NCBI GenBank assembly: GCA_019244055.1
Contig: JAFATG010000094.1
Coordinates: 1-39,757, forward strand
Source: Acidobacteriaceae bacterium
GTDB taxonomy: Bacteria > Acidobacteriota > Terriglobia > Bryobacterales > Bryobacteraceae
Length of the DNA stretch: 39,757 bases
Reading direction: 5' to 3'
Part shown: positions 7,892 to 16,849 of the stretch, in pieces
How the letters are laid out: every line of letters begins with the position of its first letter
How positions within the stretch are numbered: the stretch's first letter is position 1
Notes under the pieces: model-generated
Database searches by the model: none
Told to the model about the DNA's origin: nothing
The model's input: only the letters and a program-made list of their open reading frames with translations
Position numbers and translations under genes: made by a program

Positions 7892-10327
7892 CTATTCGTT
7901 CCGCAAAGCTTCCACGGGATTCAAGGCGGCAGCGCGGCGCGCAGGGAGGAAACAGGCTGAAGCCGCAACAATCAGAAGGAGAAATGCGGTTCCGGCATAC
8001 ATGAGAGGGTCTGTCGCTCGCACCTGAAACAGGAGATTCTCGATCGCGCGAGCAAGCCCTACAGAAGCCGCAAGGCCAATTGCAATACCAACCATGACGG
8101 GCGCCATGCCGTTTCGCATGATAGTGTGCAGAATCTGTGCTGGACGGGCGCCAAGCGCCATGCGAATGCCGATTTCAGAGGTGCGCTTGCTGGTTGCGAA
8201 CGCCAGCACGCCATAGATTCCAAGGCAGGCGAGCACGAGCGCCGCAACGGCAAAGCCTGCCAGCAGTATCAGTTGAAAGCGCTGCTCGGAAACGGAATCC
8301 GCAACCACCTGGCGCATGGACTGAATGGAGGGGATGGCCGCCTGGGGCTCCAGCTTGATGATCACGCGCCGAACGGCGGCAGCCAGCCCTTCGGGGTCGG
8401 TTGCGCTACGCACTATGAGCGACATATCGGCATCGGCCCGGCGCCAGTGGGGGAAGTAGATCATCATGGTCGGCTCTTGCGTGAGCGATGCAGCGTGAAC
8501 GGCGCCAACGACTCCTATCACTTTCTGCAACGTGCCGTTGCCGTATATCTTGAGGGGCCGACCGACCGCGTTCTGGTTTGGCCAGAGCCGGGCGGCCAGA
8601 TTCGAACTGATCACCACTTCGGGTATGTTCGCATCGCGTTCCTCAAAGACACGGCCTGCTTCGAGCGGAATCCCAGCCGCTTTGAAGTAGCCGCTGCTCG
8701 CCGTTCTATAGTTCGTCATCTGCCACTGAGTAACTGGCGGGATTGGACGGTCGGCGGCAGTCGCAGGGTTGTTGTTATCCTCGCCGGTGAGGGGCAAGTC
8801 GGAAACTAATCCGGCCGCGCGAACACCCGGTAACGCCCTGGTCTGCTCTACTAGCCTCCGGTAAAAAGAAACTACATCGGGATCCCGGTGGTATTTGTCT
8901 GGGGGAAGATTCACGCGAGCGGTCAGTACGTGTTCAGTACTTACGCCCGGGTTTACGTTGAGAATCGTGACGAAGCTGCGCAACAGCAGCCCCGCCGCAA
9001 GCAGCAGGACTGTGCTGAGCGCCACCTCTGCCGCTACCAGAACTCTGCCGGCTTGATGGGCTTTACGGCTCTGGGTGGCGCTTCTGCTTGACGACTGAAG
9101 GGCTTCTTGCGGGTCGACGCGGGCGGAGCGCCATGCAGGCCAAGCCCCAAACAGGATCGCGCTTGCAGCGGAAATTCCGACGGCAAACAGAAGTGCAGCA
9201 GGGTCGAGAACCAGTTCCTCGACCCTCGGAAGGCCGGAAGGTGCTTTCAGCCGTATAAGCTGGAGTATCCACCACGCAAGGACCGATCCCAAGCCGCAGC
9301 CGGCGAGTGAAAGCAACAGGCTCTCAATGAGTGCGCCACGCAGCAGCTCAGAGACTCCGGCGCCCACTGCGAGGCGGATCGCCCATTCGCGCCGCTGCGA
9401 AGTGGCCCGAACCATCATCAGGTTCATGAGATTGATGCAGACAATCAACAGCACGGCGGCAACGGCGCTCATCAGGAGGAGCAGAGGCAGGCGCACGTCC
9501 CGAGCCATGGTCTGCTGGAGTCGCCGCACAACTGGATCGAATTCAATAGGCTCGGGGTAGCGTTGGGAGATGACTTTTTCGAGGGCGGTCAAATCGGCAA
9601 CTGCCTGTTGGGTTGTGACGCCGGGTTTCAATCGCGCTATGGCGATATAGTTCTCGTTCCCTTCTGGTGAGGCCAGATCGTCCTTACTGAAGACAAGCGG
9701 CGTCCAATATTCGGTCCGCTCCGGGAGCTGTTCCAACTCCGAAAGCTCACGCCCGCGCGGAAAGGGAAACCCTGCCGCTGCAATTCCGACCACCTGGTAG
9801 GGCACGCCATCCAGGCGCAGCTCTTTCCCGATCGCATCCGCCCGCCCCGAGAACGCACGTCGCCACAAACGATAGCTGATTACGACGATATGGTTCCGGC
9901 CCTCCACATCTTCGCCCTTGACGAAACCACGTCCGATCGCTGGCTCACTTCCGAGCAAATGAAAGAAATTGGGAGAGACACTAAGGCCCTTCAACTGCTC
10001 CGCTTGACCCGCTCCTGACAATATGTGCGAATCCGGACGGAGGACCGCAAGTTCCTGAATGGTTCGGGAATGATCGCGCCAGAGTTCGTAATGCTGCGCG
10101 TTAATGGGAATGGTACTGAATTGCTTCGAAAATGCCGGAACCCGAAACGACGCTGTCACGAGGCGGTCCGGATCCTGGTATGCGAGTGGCTTTAGCAGGA
10201 CCGTACGGGTAATGGTGAACATGGCCGTAGTGGCCCCGATCCCGAGCGTGAGGATAGCGATGGCAAGCAACGCGAACCCGAGCGATCGCCCGAGGGCGCG
10301 AACGGCGATTCGAATCGAAACCGGCAT
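7892..10327 (-). CDS. Orphan MacB/FtsX-type ABC permease (ADOP family)
   Basis: An 811-residue protein made of two tandem MacB periplasmic-core plus FtsX membrane units. The first unit begins with RALGRSLGFALLAIAILTLGIGATTAMF and PLAYQDPDRLV. Its transmembrane cluster falls at about residues 280-400 (MMVRATSQRREWAIRLAVGA). A second periplasmic domain follows (about 440-660), then a C-terminal cluster (ATSKRTSEIGIRMALGARPAQI and the terminal ARRAAALNPVEALR). This is the architecture of acidobacterial duplicated orphan permeases, which lack an adjacent ATPase. No ATPase or PadR-type regulator is adjacent here. The function of the family is unknown; export of a lipid, peptide or small molecule with an unlinked ATPase is inference. 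infA follows 78 bp downstream on the same strand, and the SDR gene is divergent. Confidence 0.92.
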   Translation of the reverse strand: MPVSIRIAVRALGRSLGFALLAIAILTLGIGATTAMFTITRTVLLKPLAYQDPDRLVTASFRVPAFSKQFSTIPINAQHYELWRDHSRTIQELAVLRPDSHILSGAGQAEQLKGLSVSPNFFHLLGSEPAIGRGFVKGEDVEGRNHIVVISYRLWRRAFSGRADAIGKELRLDGVPYQVVGIAAAGFPFPRGRELSELEQLPERTEYWTPLVFSKDDLASPEGNENYIAIARLKPGVTTQQAVADLTALEKVISQRYPEPIEFDPVVRRLQQTMARDVRLPLLLLMSAVAAVLLIVCINLMNLMMVRATSQRREWAIRLAVGAGVSELLRGALIESLLLSLAGCGLGSVLAWWILQLIRLKAPSGLPRVEELVLDPAALLFAVGISAASAILFGAWPAWRSARVDPQEALQSSSRSATQSRKAHQAGRVLVAAEVALSTVLLLAAGLLLRSFVTILNVNPGVSTEHVLTARVNLPPDKYHRDPDVVSFYRRLVEQTRALPGVRAAGLVSDLPLTGEDNNNPATAADRPIPPVTQWQMTNYRTASSGYFKAAGIPLEAGRVFEERDANIPEVVISSNLAARLWPNQNAVGRPLKIYGNGTLQKVIGVVGAVHAASLTQEPTMMIYFPHWRRADADMSLIVRSATDPEGLAAAVRRVIIKLEPQAAIPSIQSMRQVVADSVSEQRFQLILLAGFAVAALVLACLGIYGVLAFATSKRTSEIGIRMALGARPAQILHTIMRNGMAPVMVGIAIGLAASVGLARAIENLLFQVRATDPLMYAGTAFLLLIVAASACFLPARRAAALNPVEALRNE

Positions 10328-10419
10328 AGAGCCATAGACGAGGAGGAATCAGACCTAGTTCAATTGTTTTACTCTGGTCGGGGCGGCTTAGCAACTGCCG
10401 CGGTGGAAGGCGAAAGAAC

Positions 10420-11253
10420 GTGGGACCTCCTGCGGGCGAATTCAAAAACAAAAACCTTCTGGTCACGGGAGCGGGACGGGGGATTGGCAAGCGACTAGCG
10501 CTCGGCTTCGCCCGGTTGGGTGCGCGCGTTGCGCTGTTGGGGCGCAGTAAAGCCGAAATCGACCTGGCACACATTGAGATTGAACAGACGGGCGGTAGCG
10601 CGCTTCGCATCCGCGCGGACGTGACGGATCCGGAGCAACTCGCGCTTGCCGTCGACCGGGTTCGGGTCGTCTTTGGAGGGGCGGTTGACATTCTGATTTG
10701 TGCGGCTGCAACTCCTGGTCCGCTCAACTCGTTTATGAGTACGCCTCTGAAAGCCTGGACCGAGACGATTCAGACTAACCTGTTCGGCGTCGTGCATTCG
10801 TGCCGCGCCGTACTGCCGTCCATGATTGATAAGCGCGCCGGCAAGATCATCGTGCTGGTTTGCGAAAGCGACGCCCAATCGCATCTCAATTTGTCGGCCT
10901 ACACAACTTCCAAAACAGCCGTTGTGCGGTTTGTGGAATCGCTAGCGATGGAAATCGCCGAGCACAATGTGCAGGTTAACTGTTTGGATCCAGGCCCCGC
11001 CTACACGAACTTCACCGATGAAATTATTCGTGCCGAGCACCGGCTTGAACACTCGATCGTCAATCAGGCCAAGGAAACCAGGCGCACGGGCGGAGTCTCG
11101 CCGGACCTCCAATTGCAGCAAGCGGCTTTCCTGGCGTCAGAACAGTCGAATCACATTACTGGAAAATTAATCCATGTGACCGACGATTGGAAAAAATTGC
11201 GCAACGCCACACTTCGGCCGGATAGTCTGACCTTACGTCGTATGAACAAGTAG
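10420..11253 (+). CDS. Short-chain dehydrogenase/reductase
   Basis: A 277-residue classical SDR with an NAD(P)-binding TGAGRGIG (residues 16-23), a structural CAAA at about 94-97 in place of NNAG, N120 in QTNLFG, S150, and the catalytic Y161-x3-K165 in SAYTTSKTAV. It is a cytosolic oxidoreductase of unknown substrate. GTG 10420 is chosen because GGAAGG lies about nine bases upstream. The 92-bp gap to the divergent permease gene presumably holds both promoters. Its 3' end faces the aldose epimerase, with a short GATCTT-GCCT-AAGATC hairpin (11253-11268) between the two stops. The cofactor loop carries GRSKAE after the second strand, compatible with NADP preference, but this is weak evidence. 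Confidence 0.88.
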   Translation: MGPPAGEFKNKNLLVTGAGRGIGKRLALGFARLGARVALLGRSKAEIDLAHIEIEQTGGSALRIRADVTDPEQLALAVDRVRVVFGGAVDILICAAATPGPLNSFMSTPLKAWTETIQTNLFGVVHSCRAVLPSMIDKRAGKIIVLVCESDAQSHLNLSAYTTSKTAVVRFVESLAMEIAEHNVQVNCLDPGPAYTNFTDEIIRAEHRLEHSIVNQAKETRRTGGVSPDLQLQQAAFLASEQSNHITGKLIHVTDDWKKLRNATLRPDSLTLRRMNK

Positions 11254-11266
11254 ATCTTGCCTAAGA

Positions 11267-12400
11267 TCACTTGGTTGAGAAGCGGTAAATCGTTGTGCTG
11301 TGGAAGACTTGCCCGGGGTGAAGCTCGGTAGTCGGGAAATTCGTGTGATTCGGAGAATCCGGAAAATGCTGCGTTTCCAAACACAATGCTGAGCGGAAGG
11401 TGTACGTGCCGCCGATCCCATGTACGCTTCCGTTCAGGAAATTACCCGTATAGAACTGGATCCCTGGCTGTGTTGTGAAGACCTCGAGCACCCGTCCGCT
11501 TTTGGGATCCTCCACACGCGCCGCAACGGCTGACAAATCCCCGGGGTGATTCAAGACGAAATTGTGATCGTAGCCGTTAGCGAGTTTCAGTTGCTCGAAA
11601 TTGCCACTGATTCGAGAGCCGATCTGCTTAGCGGCGCGGAAATCGAGAGGCGTGCCGCTCACTTCATCGAGGGCCCCCGTCGGAATCAGGTTAGCGTTCA
11701 CAGGAGTGTAGCGGCGCGCATCAATCATGATGTTCTCGTTCAAGATGGACCCACTGCCCGGCCCTGAAAGGTTGAAATAAGAATGATTCGTCAGATTTAT
11801 CACGGTATCTTTGTCCGTTGTCGCCGTGTAATCGATACGCAGCCCATCGCGATCGTCGAGTGAATAGCGAACAGTGACATTGAGATCTCCGGGGAAACCT
11901 TCCTCTCCGTTCGGGCTTAAGTAATGCAGCTCCAGCGAGTTCGTCGAGGCTTGCTTGACGTCCCAGACTCTGCTGTCGAATCCATGAGTGCCGCCATGAA
12001 GAGAGTTCTTCCCGTTCTCGTTTGTCGGAACGTGATATGTTTGACCGTCCAGAATAAATGTGCCGCCCGCGAGCCGGTTTGCGTAACGGCCAATAAGCGC
12101 CCCGAAGTACGCGTTCGCGGCCGGCTTCGCGGTGTAGCCGCTCATGCTATCGAAGCCAAGTACAACATCGCCCATGTTCTTGTCGCGATCCGGAACCTCG
12201 ATCGACGTGATGCGACCCCCAAAATTGGTAATCTTGACCTGCATTCCCGATCCGTTTCGGAGCGTGTAGAGGAAGACTTCCTTTCCGCCAGGGGATTTTC
12301 CAAAGGGTTCCTTCCCATCGTTTGCCGACTGCGCAATCGCCCCGGTATTGAACAGAGACATAGCGTATACGGCTGACACGGCGCTTAAGAGTCTTTTCAT
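11267..12400 (-). CDS. galM: Exported aldose 1-epimerase (galactose mutarotase)
   Basis: The 377-residue protein begins with a signal peptide (MKRLLSAVSAVYAMSLFNTGAIA, cleavage near Ala-Gln), so it is probably periplasmic. Mutarotases interconvert alpha and beta anomers of hexoses such as galactose. Family motifs are present: IGRYANRLAGGTF, LHGGTHGFDSRVW with one conserved His, the second His in NLTNHSYFNL, and the catalytic Glu in the C-terminal LETQHFPDSPNH block. ATG 12400 is clear. It lies 16 bp downstream of the AsmA-like gene on the same strand and may be co-transcribed. No galactose pathway genes are nearby, so the physiological sugar is not known. Confidence 0.93.
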   Translation of the reverse strand: MKRLLSAVSAVYAMSLFNTGAIAQSANDGKEPFGKSPGGKEVFLYTLRNGSGMQVKITNFGGRITSIEVPDRDKNMGDVVLGFDSMSGYTAKPAANAYFGALIGRYANRLAGGTFILDGQTYHVPTNENGKNSLHGGTHGFDSRVWDVKQASTNSLELHYLSPNGEEGFPGDLNVTVRYSLDDRDGLRIDYTATTDKDTVINLTNHSYFNLSGPGSGSILNENIMIDARRYTPVNANLIPTGALDEVSGTPLDFRAAKQIGSRISGNFEQLKLANGYDHNFVLNHPGDLSAVAARVEDPKSGRVLEVFTTQPGIQFYTGNFLNGSVHGIGGTYTFRSALCLETQHFPDSPNHTNFPTTELHPGQVFHSTTIYRFSTK

Positions 12401-12416
12401 CTTGTCTTTGATGATC

Positions 12417-14102
12417 TTAATTCACCGTGAACTGACGCCCAAATATTGTGACAACAATTTTGGGATGATCCTTGGTCCCAGTGATCGTAATCGGCACCTG
12501 AAAGCCCGCGCCTTCCTTCTCGAACAGCTTGTTGAAGGGCATCAGCACCCATTGCTTGATCCCGGATTGCGTCTGCGAAAGAGTCGCCTGCATCCGAAAT
12601 GTGCCGCTCATGTCCATCCTCTGTGACGCCAGCCCGTATGATCCCTTCAGGCGAATGAGCGCTCCCGGAACCTCGAAAGAGAGCTGTGAGAAACGGGCCA
12701 TTTTATCGGCGAGAGCGAACTGCCCGCGAAGACCAGAGGCAACCATATCTCCCCCCTGACCTTCTTGCTCCTCACTCTTACTGATCCCGCGGGCCCGGTC
12801 GCTAAGCGTGATTAGTCGGCGCGTCACGTCGGGGCTCGTGAATCTCGCTGACAGGAGTGCGAAGTGGCCCTTCAGCCTGAGCTTGTCAATCACATCTTGA
12901 GGACCCTGAGGAACGAGAATCGTGCTGTTGAAATCGACGTCTCCGGTTACAACGGGCCTTCCGCCAATCACCAGCTTGAGAATGTCTTCCATACGCGCAT
13001 GAACTGCCCTCGCGTCGAGCGAGATCGTTTTGCCGCCCTCCCCTGGTTTGTGAACAATACCGCCTTTGCAAATGAACTCCGAACTGAGAAAGCTGGCGTC
13101 GACCGGTTCCAGTAGCGTATCGCCATCAGTCCCGTTCACGATGGAATGAAATTTGGTTTTCAGGTGGACTGCATCGCCGCCGCGCTTCAACGTGAAGTTT
13201 GGCACGTCGGTTGTACCGTCGACCTCAATGTGTTGTAATACGCCGTGATAACCGCCCGTTGACGCGAGTGTTCCCGCTATGCCCTTAAATACGCCGAGAT
13301 CCGCATTCTGAAAACTGTAGCTGCCGCCAATGGGCGTCGAGCGCGGATCATCTTTTTGCCAAGGCCCGAAGCTGCCGGTCGTGTCGATTAAGCCCGGCGG
13401 TTTGGCATTTATCAGCTTGGCCTGGAACTCCATCGCCTTTTCCGGCCCCACCTGTTGCAAGATCAGCTTGCGAATATCAAAGTCGAGCGGCTCCTTGCCT
13501 GGGACCTTCGGCTCAATCTCAAGCAGCGTCTGATCTGCGGTGATTCTATCTATGGGGAAGCGCAATTGAGTTTCGTCGCTGCCCGGCTCGTTGCTTGCAA
13601 CCTCATGGTTGTCTTCGAAAGTATCTTTCAGGGCGCCCCGGCCCCGCGCGGGAATGTAAATTGCGAGCCCGTCCAGACGTACGGAGTTTACGTGATTGTT
13701 TCGCTCAATGAGCGTCCAGAAATCTGTCTCCGCGCTGAACCGGTGAATGTAAAGCAGCGGGTGTGGATCATCCCAGCCTTTGTGTCGAATCAGAAGCTCC
13801 TCGCCGACGACTTTCGGACGAGGGAAAACAGAGAGCTGGAGAGACTGGAGCTTGACCTCGGCATCAAAGCGATCTTCGAGAGCGCTGATCACTCGCTGCT
13901 TTGCGCGAGGCGCCAGCGTCCTTGCATACCACCCGAGTAACACGATGCCTGCGATGACAATCAGGCACCCTAGGACGAGGACCCACTTGAATATTCTGCG
14001 GCCGGTGCTCGAGATGGCCAGAACCTCCCTTATTGAAGATCCTCGCAAACGTACGTACGTTTCGCAGTGGGAGTATCGATCGTACCAGCGGAACCAATGC
14101 AC
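12417..14102 (-). CDS. AsmA-family outer-membrane-biogenesis-like protein
   Basis: The open frame runs from GTG 14102 (561 codons), but the true start is probably further in. A single N-terminal membrane anchor (FKWVLVLGCLIVIAGIVLLGWY) is followed by VISALEDRFDAEVKLQSLQLSVFPRPKV, the typical AsmA entry of an amphipathic region and LxxSLFPxP-like strand. A long beta-rich segment follows, and the C-terminal part (GSYGLASQRMDMSGTFRMQATLSQ) resembles the AsmA C-terminal domain. AsmA-like proteins are bridge-like lipid-transfer or envelope assembly factors in the periplasm. A strong Shine-Dalgarno AGGGAGG at 14024-14030 points to initiation near 14016, where the in-frame codon is ATC; TTG 14048 is another choice. 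It is divergent from the SIMPL gene across a 16-bp palindrome and followed by galM. Confidence 0.8.
   Translation of the reverse strand: MHWFRWYDRYSHCETYVRLRGSSIREVLAISSTGRRIFKWVLVLGCLIVIAGIVLLGWYARTLAPRAKQRVISALEDRFDAEVKLQSLQLSVFPRPKVVGEELLIRHKGWDDPHPLLYIHRFSAETDFWTLIERNNHVNSVRLDGLAIYIPARGRGALKDTFEDNHEVASNEPGSDETQLRFPIDRITADQTLLEIEPKVPGKEPLDFDIRKLILQQVGPEKAMEFQAKLINAKPPGLIDTTGSFGPWQKDDPRSTPIGGSYSFQNADLGVFKGIAGTLASTGGYHGVLQHIEVDGTTDVPNFTLKRGGDAVHLKTKFHSIVNGTDGDTLLEPVDASFLSSEFICKGGIVHKPGEGGKTISLDARAVHARMEDILKLVIGGRPVVTGDVDFNSTILVPQGPQDVIDKLRLKGHFALLSARFTSPDVTRRLITLSDRARGISKSEEQEGQGGDMVASGLRGQFALADKMARFSQLSFEVPGALIRLKGSYGLASQRMDMSGTFRMQATLSQTQSGIKQWVLMPFNKLFEKEGAGFQVPITITGTKDHPKIVVTIFGRQFTVN
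14047..14062. promoter_or_regulatory. Perfect 16-bp palindrome between divergent AsmA-like and SIMPL genes
   Basis: The bases AAACGTACGTACGTTT equal their own reverse complement without a mismatch. They lie between two divergently transcribed envelope genes, where a dimeric repressor site would act on both. No gene for a matching regulator adjoins it. The MerR gene at 14.9 kb is the nearest candidate, but MerR sites are usually within a 19-bp promoter spacer. Confidence 0.5.
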
Positions 14103-14140
14103 GCGCTACTAGCCGGATGCGTCATGGTAATCAGATACTC

Positions 14141-14830
14141 ATGCGCCGTTGCCTCTTGCTATACCTCGTTCTCCTGCCCTATGCTGCATCCGCTCAGGAC
14201 CTTTCGAAAGTCCATTTTGTGCGAGCAGGCGGGGAGGCCACGATTCAGACGAAGCCGGATCGCGTGCAGATTTCGATCGGTGTAACCACGCAGGCCGCAA
14301 CAGCTCAAGCCGCCGCAGCTCAGAATGCCTTGCAGAGTTCAGCCGTGTTGGATTCGCTCAAGGGAATTGTCGAAGGCCGCGGAGAGAGCAAGACAACCGG
14401 CTACAACGTGACACCGCAATACGCCTACGCGCCGAATCAACCGCCTCGGGTCAAGGGCTATGAGGCCACTAATACGGTCCTTGTCACGCTGGATGATCTG
14501 TCTCAAACCGGAAAACTGCTGGATGCAGCCAGCGGCTCAGGCGCGAACAACGTGAGTTCTATCTCCTTTACGCTCCGCGACAGCTCCCCTGTCTGCGCGC
14601 AGGTGCTGGCGGAAGCCGCAACCAAAGCTCGCGCTAACGCGGAAGCCATAGCCAAGGCGCTGGGTGTTCGAGTCACTGGGGTGCTTTCAGCCGAGCCGCA
14701 AGAAATAACACCTGTTCGCCCGATCCCGATGGCTCAAATGGCGATGGCTAGAGAAAAGACGGAGACTCCGATCGAAGCAGGCAACTTGGACGTCCACGCG
14801 TCCGTCATCGTAACGCTCGAAGTGCAGTGA
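14141..14830 (+). CDS. SIMPL-domain (DUF541) exported protein
   Basis: From ATG 14141 the protein has 229 residues. This start is chosen because it places a clean signal peptide (MRRCLLLYLVLLPYAASAQ) at the N-terminus; the 36 codons further upstream cross the operator palindrome. The mature part has the SIMPL layout: VRAGGEATIQTKPDRVQISIGV at the start, a helical AAAQNAL segment, GYNVTPQYAY, VKGYEATNTVLVTLDDL, and a C-terminal beta strand ending in VIVTLEVQ. Family members (for example YggE) are periplasmic or surface proteins linked to oxidative stress or to oligomeric assemblies, and their biochemical role is unsettled. Divergent from the AsmA-like gene, so shared control is likely. Confidence 0.88.
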   Translation: MRRCLLLYLVLLPYAASAQDLSKVHFVRAGGEATIQTKPDRVQISIGVTTQAATAQAAAAQNALQSSAVLDSLKGIVEGRGESKTTGYNVTPQYAYAPNQPPRVKGYEATNTVLVTLDDLSQTGKLLDAASGSGANNVSSISFTLRDSSPVCAQVLAEAATKARANAEAIAKALGVRVTGVLSAEPQEITPVRPIPMAQMAMAREKTETPIEAGNLDVHASVIVTLEVQ

Positions 14831-14935
14831 GGGAGTAAACGCGTGGGGGGAATCTTTCCTCACCAGTACGGTACTCAAGGCGCTGCTGAATGACGTTTTG
14901 CTTCCGATACAATTGCTTCAGACTTCGCCGTCGCG

Positions 14936-15343
14936 ATGGAAGATTTGGCTCCCAATCCGAGACAGGACCCGGAAATTCCAGACAAGCTCTACTTCCGAAT
15001 TGGCGAAGTAGCCAGGCTCGCTGGCATCAAGCCATACGTTCTGCGCTTTTGGGAATCCGAATTTTCAGGCCTCGGGCCGAAGAAGTCCGGCACCGGACAC
15101 CGGCTCTATCGCCGCAAAGACGTAGAGCTCGTGCTCGAGATCAAGCGTCTTCTATACGAGAAACGCTTCACCATCGAAGGCGCCAGAAAAGTTCTAGAGA
15201 CGAAACCGAAACGCGAAGCTGCGAGCGCGCCGGCTCGGCGCAAGCAAGCCGAACTGTTTACTACTCCTCCCGCCTTTTTCCAGGACTTGCGCCGTGAGTT
15301 GCGCGCCCTTCTCGATCTGTTGAACGCTCGGGAAGATAAGTGA
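14936..15343 (+). CDS. MerR-family transcriptional regulator
   Basis: A 135-residue protein with an N-terminal MerR-type winged helix-turn-helix at about residues 19-85: YFRIGEVARLAGIKPYVLRFWESEF, then the wing GTGHRLYRRKDVELVLEIKRLL. The remaining 50 residues are a basic linker and a short helix (FFQDLRRELRALLDLLN), probably a dimerisation helix. There is no cysteine-rich metal pocket or ligand-binding domain, so the effector is unknown. ATG 14936 has no obvious ribosome-binding site. The last 83 bp overlap the 3' end of the convergent rnc gene, an unusually long coding overlap. Small MerR proteins of this kind are widespread in Acidobacteriota and Deltaproteobacteria. Confidence 0.9.
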   Translation: MEDLAPNPRQDPEIPDKLYFRIGEVARLAGIKPYVLRFWESEFSGLGPKKSGTGHRLYRRKDVELVLEIKRLLYEKRFTIEGARKVLETKPKREAASAPARRKQAELFTTPPAFFQDLRRELRALLDLLNAREDK

Positions 15344-16061
15344 TGGGCGACGCTTCCGATTGCCCAAGTTGTTGAATCAGGCGTTCGGCCGCCTGCTGGC
15401 CCGCGGCCTTCTTCGAGTTTCCGGTAGCGCGGCTTGTAAATCGGTCTCCCACCCTGACTTCGACGGTGAAAACCTTTGCGTGTTCCGGCCCGCTGCTATC
15501 TACAGTGCTATAACGAGGCGCGGGAAGTCCCAGGGCCTGGGTGCGCTCCTGCAGCACACTCTTATGATTCAGAAGGCCCATGGATTCGACGTCCCGAAGA
15601 CTGTTGACACCTCGAAGCACGTGCTCCTCGACGAACTTGCGCGCTACATTTATGCCGCCATCGACGAGCATGGCGGCAATCAGCGCCTCGAAGGCATTTG
15701 CCAGAACTGTTCTGCGCTGCCGTCCGCCGTTTCGGTCTTCACCCTTGCCGAGCAGAAGAAAGTCGCCTAATCCGAGAGTGAGCGCGCAAGCATACAGGTG
15801 AGTGGAGCTGACCAGGTGTGCTTTCCACTGCGAGAGCTGGCCTTCGCGCGCCACCGGATGGCGCAAGACCAGAGCCTCGCTGACCACGAATCCCAGGACC
15901 GAGTCGCCTAGGAACTCGAGTTGTTCGTTGTCGCCAGTTTCCGGCATGGGAGAGCCCCGTTCAGAAAGCCAGGAACGATGAGTCAGCGCTCTAAGAAAGA
16001 GATCGCGATCCCGAAAGTGATATCCGATCTTCTCTTCGAGCGCCTCGAGCGCGGGCGTCAT
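15261..16061 (-). CDS. rnc: Ribonuclease III
   Basis: The 266-residue enzyme cleaves double-stranded RNA in rRNA maturation and mRNA turnover. The RNase III catalytic domain is at about residues 5-150, with the signature NEQLEFLGDSVLGF (45-58) and the downstream NAFEALIAAMLVDGG metal-binding helix. The double-stranded-RNA-binding domain follows (about 165-235: NHKSVLQERTQALG, then RATGNSKKAAGQQAAERLIQQL). About 30 extra C-terminal residues, charged and low in structure, extend past the usual end and are encoded by the region that overlaps the MerR gene. It follows two TPR-protein genes on the same strand with 11 bp between stop and start. That gap carries a small palindrome GACACGTGTC (16064-16073). 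Confidence 0.95.
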   Translation of the reverse strand: MTPALEALEEKIGYHFRDRDLFLRALTHRSWLSERGSPMPETGDNEQLEFLGDSVLGFVVSEALVLRHPVAREGQLSQWKAHLVSSTHLYACALTLGLGDFLLLGKGEDRNGGRQRRTVLANAFEALIAAMLVDGGINVARKFVEEHVLRGVNSLRDVESMGLLNHKSVLQERTQALGLPAPRYSTVDSSGPEHAKVFTVEVRVGDRFTSRATGNSKKAAGQQAAERLIQQLGQSEASPITYLPERSTDREGRATHGASPGKRREE

Positions 16062-16072
16062 CCGACACGTGT

Positions 16073-16849
16073 CTACTTAGTGCCCTTCATCTTGGTGGCG
16101 GCGTCTTTCTGTTGTTGAGCGAGCTGCTTAATCTGCGCTGGCGCCGTGCTGTCGGCCAGAACTTTATCGGCCGTCGAGATCACATCGTCGTACTGCTTAT
16201 TGTCGAGATACGCCTTCCCAAGATGTGTCAGGATGATCGGATTAGGAAATGCGGCGTAGGCAGCCTGGTATTCAGTAACAGCCTGCGGATAGTTTTTCGC
16301 CAGGTCGGCGGCCGTCCCGAGAGCATCATGAGCTTCGCCTTGGAGCTGCTTTTGGTAGGGGCCCCACTGGTCCGCAGGAACGCCCACGGGCGGAGCAGGA
16401 TTGTTCTTCAGTAGCTCTAGCGCCTTATTCGCGTAGTCCTGTACCTTCTTTATAGATTGATCCTTATCCAGATCGTTTTCGCGGATGTGACGGGCGATTG
16501 ACTGTGCCAGGGTTACGCGAGCTGTAATGTCATTAGGATCGCTCTGAATGATCTGCTCGCCATAAGCGACAGTCTGGCCGTAATCTCCCTGCTTCTGGGC
16601 CGCTTCCATCGCCATGTTCAGGAGCATCGGTTTGTAGTCGGTATCTGAAAAATTTTCGAGAACAGAATTGATGTCCTGAATTTCCTGACTCCAGTTCTGT
16701 GCCGTTACATCGGCCTGGACTTTCTTGAGCGCGTCGATTTCTTTTTGAGATTTCGGACGCGGCTGTTTCGGTTGCGCCTCTTGGGCGAACACAGGTAGAG
16801 CCGCCAAAGCCAGCGCGGCCCAGAATCGGGCAACAAATCGCGATCTCAT
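16073..16849 (-). CDS. Exported TPR-repeat protein
   Basis: From ATG 16849 (258 residues) the protein starts with a signal peptide (MRSRFVARFWAALALAALPVFAQ). The start is fixed by that signal sequence and by an ATGA overlap with the upstream gene; the longer open frame to 17011 reads through the upstream gene. The mature region is helical with TPR-like units at about residues 50-130 and 180-250 (AVTEYQAAYAAFPNPIILTHLGKAYLDNKQYDDVI), and the C-terminus is Lys/Gln-rich. TPR proteins serve as periplasmic scaffolds; no enzymatic motif is present. Translational coupling to the larger TPR gene suggests the two products act together. Confidence 0.85.
   Translation of the reverse strand: MRSRFVARFWAALALAALPVFAQEAQPKQPRPKSQKEIDALKKVQADVTAQNWSQEIQDINSVLENFSDTDYKPMLLNMAMEAAQKQGDYGQTVAYGEQIIQSDPNDITARVTLAQSIARHIRENDLDKDQSIKKVQDYANKALELLKNNPAPPVGVPADQWGPYQKQLQGEAHDALGTAADLAKNYPQAVTEYQAAYAAFPNPIILTHLGKAYLDNKQYDDVISTADKVLADSTAPAQIKQLAQQQKDAATKMKGTK

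Noticed and set aside
11253-11268. GATCTT-GCCT-AAGATC hairpin between SDR and galM as a bidirectional terminator
   Set aside because: The stem is only 6 bp, AT-rich and has no T-run on either strand.
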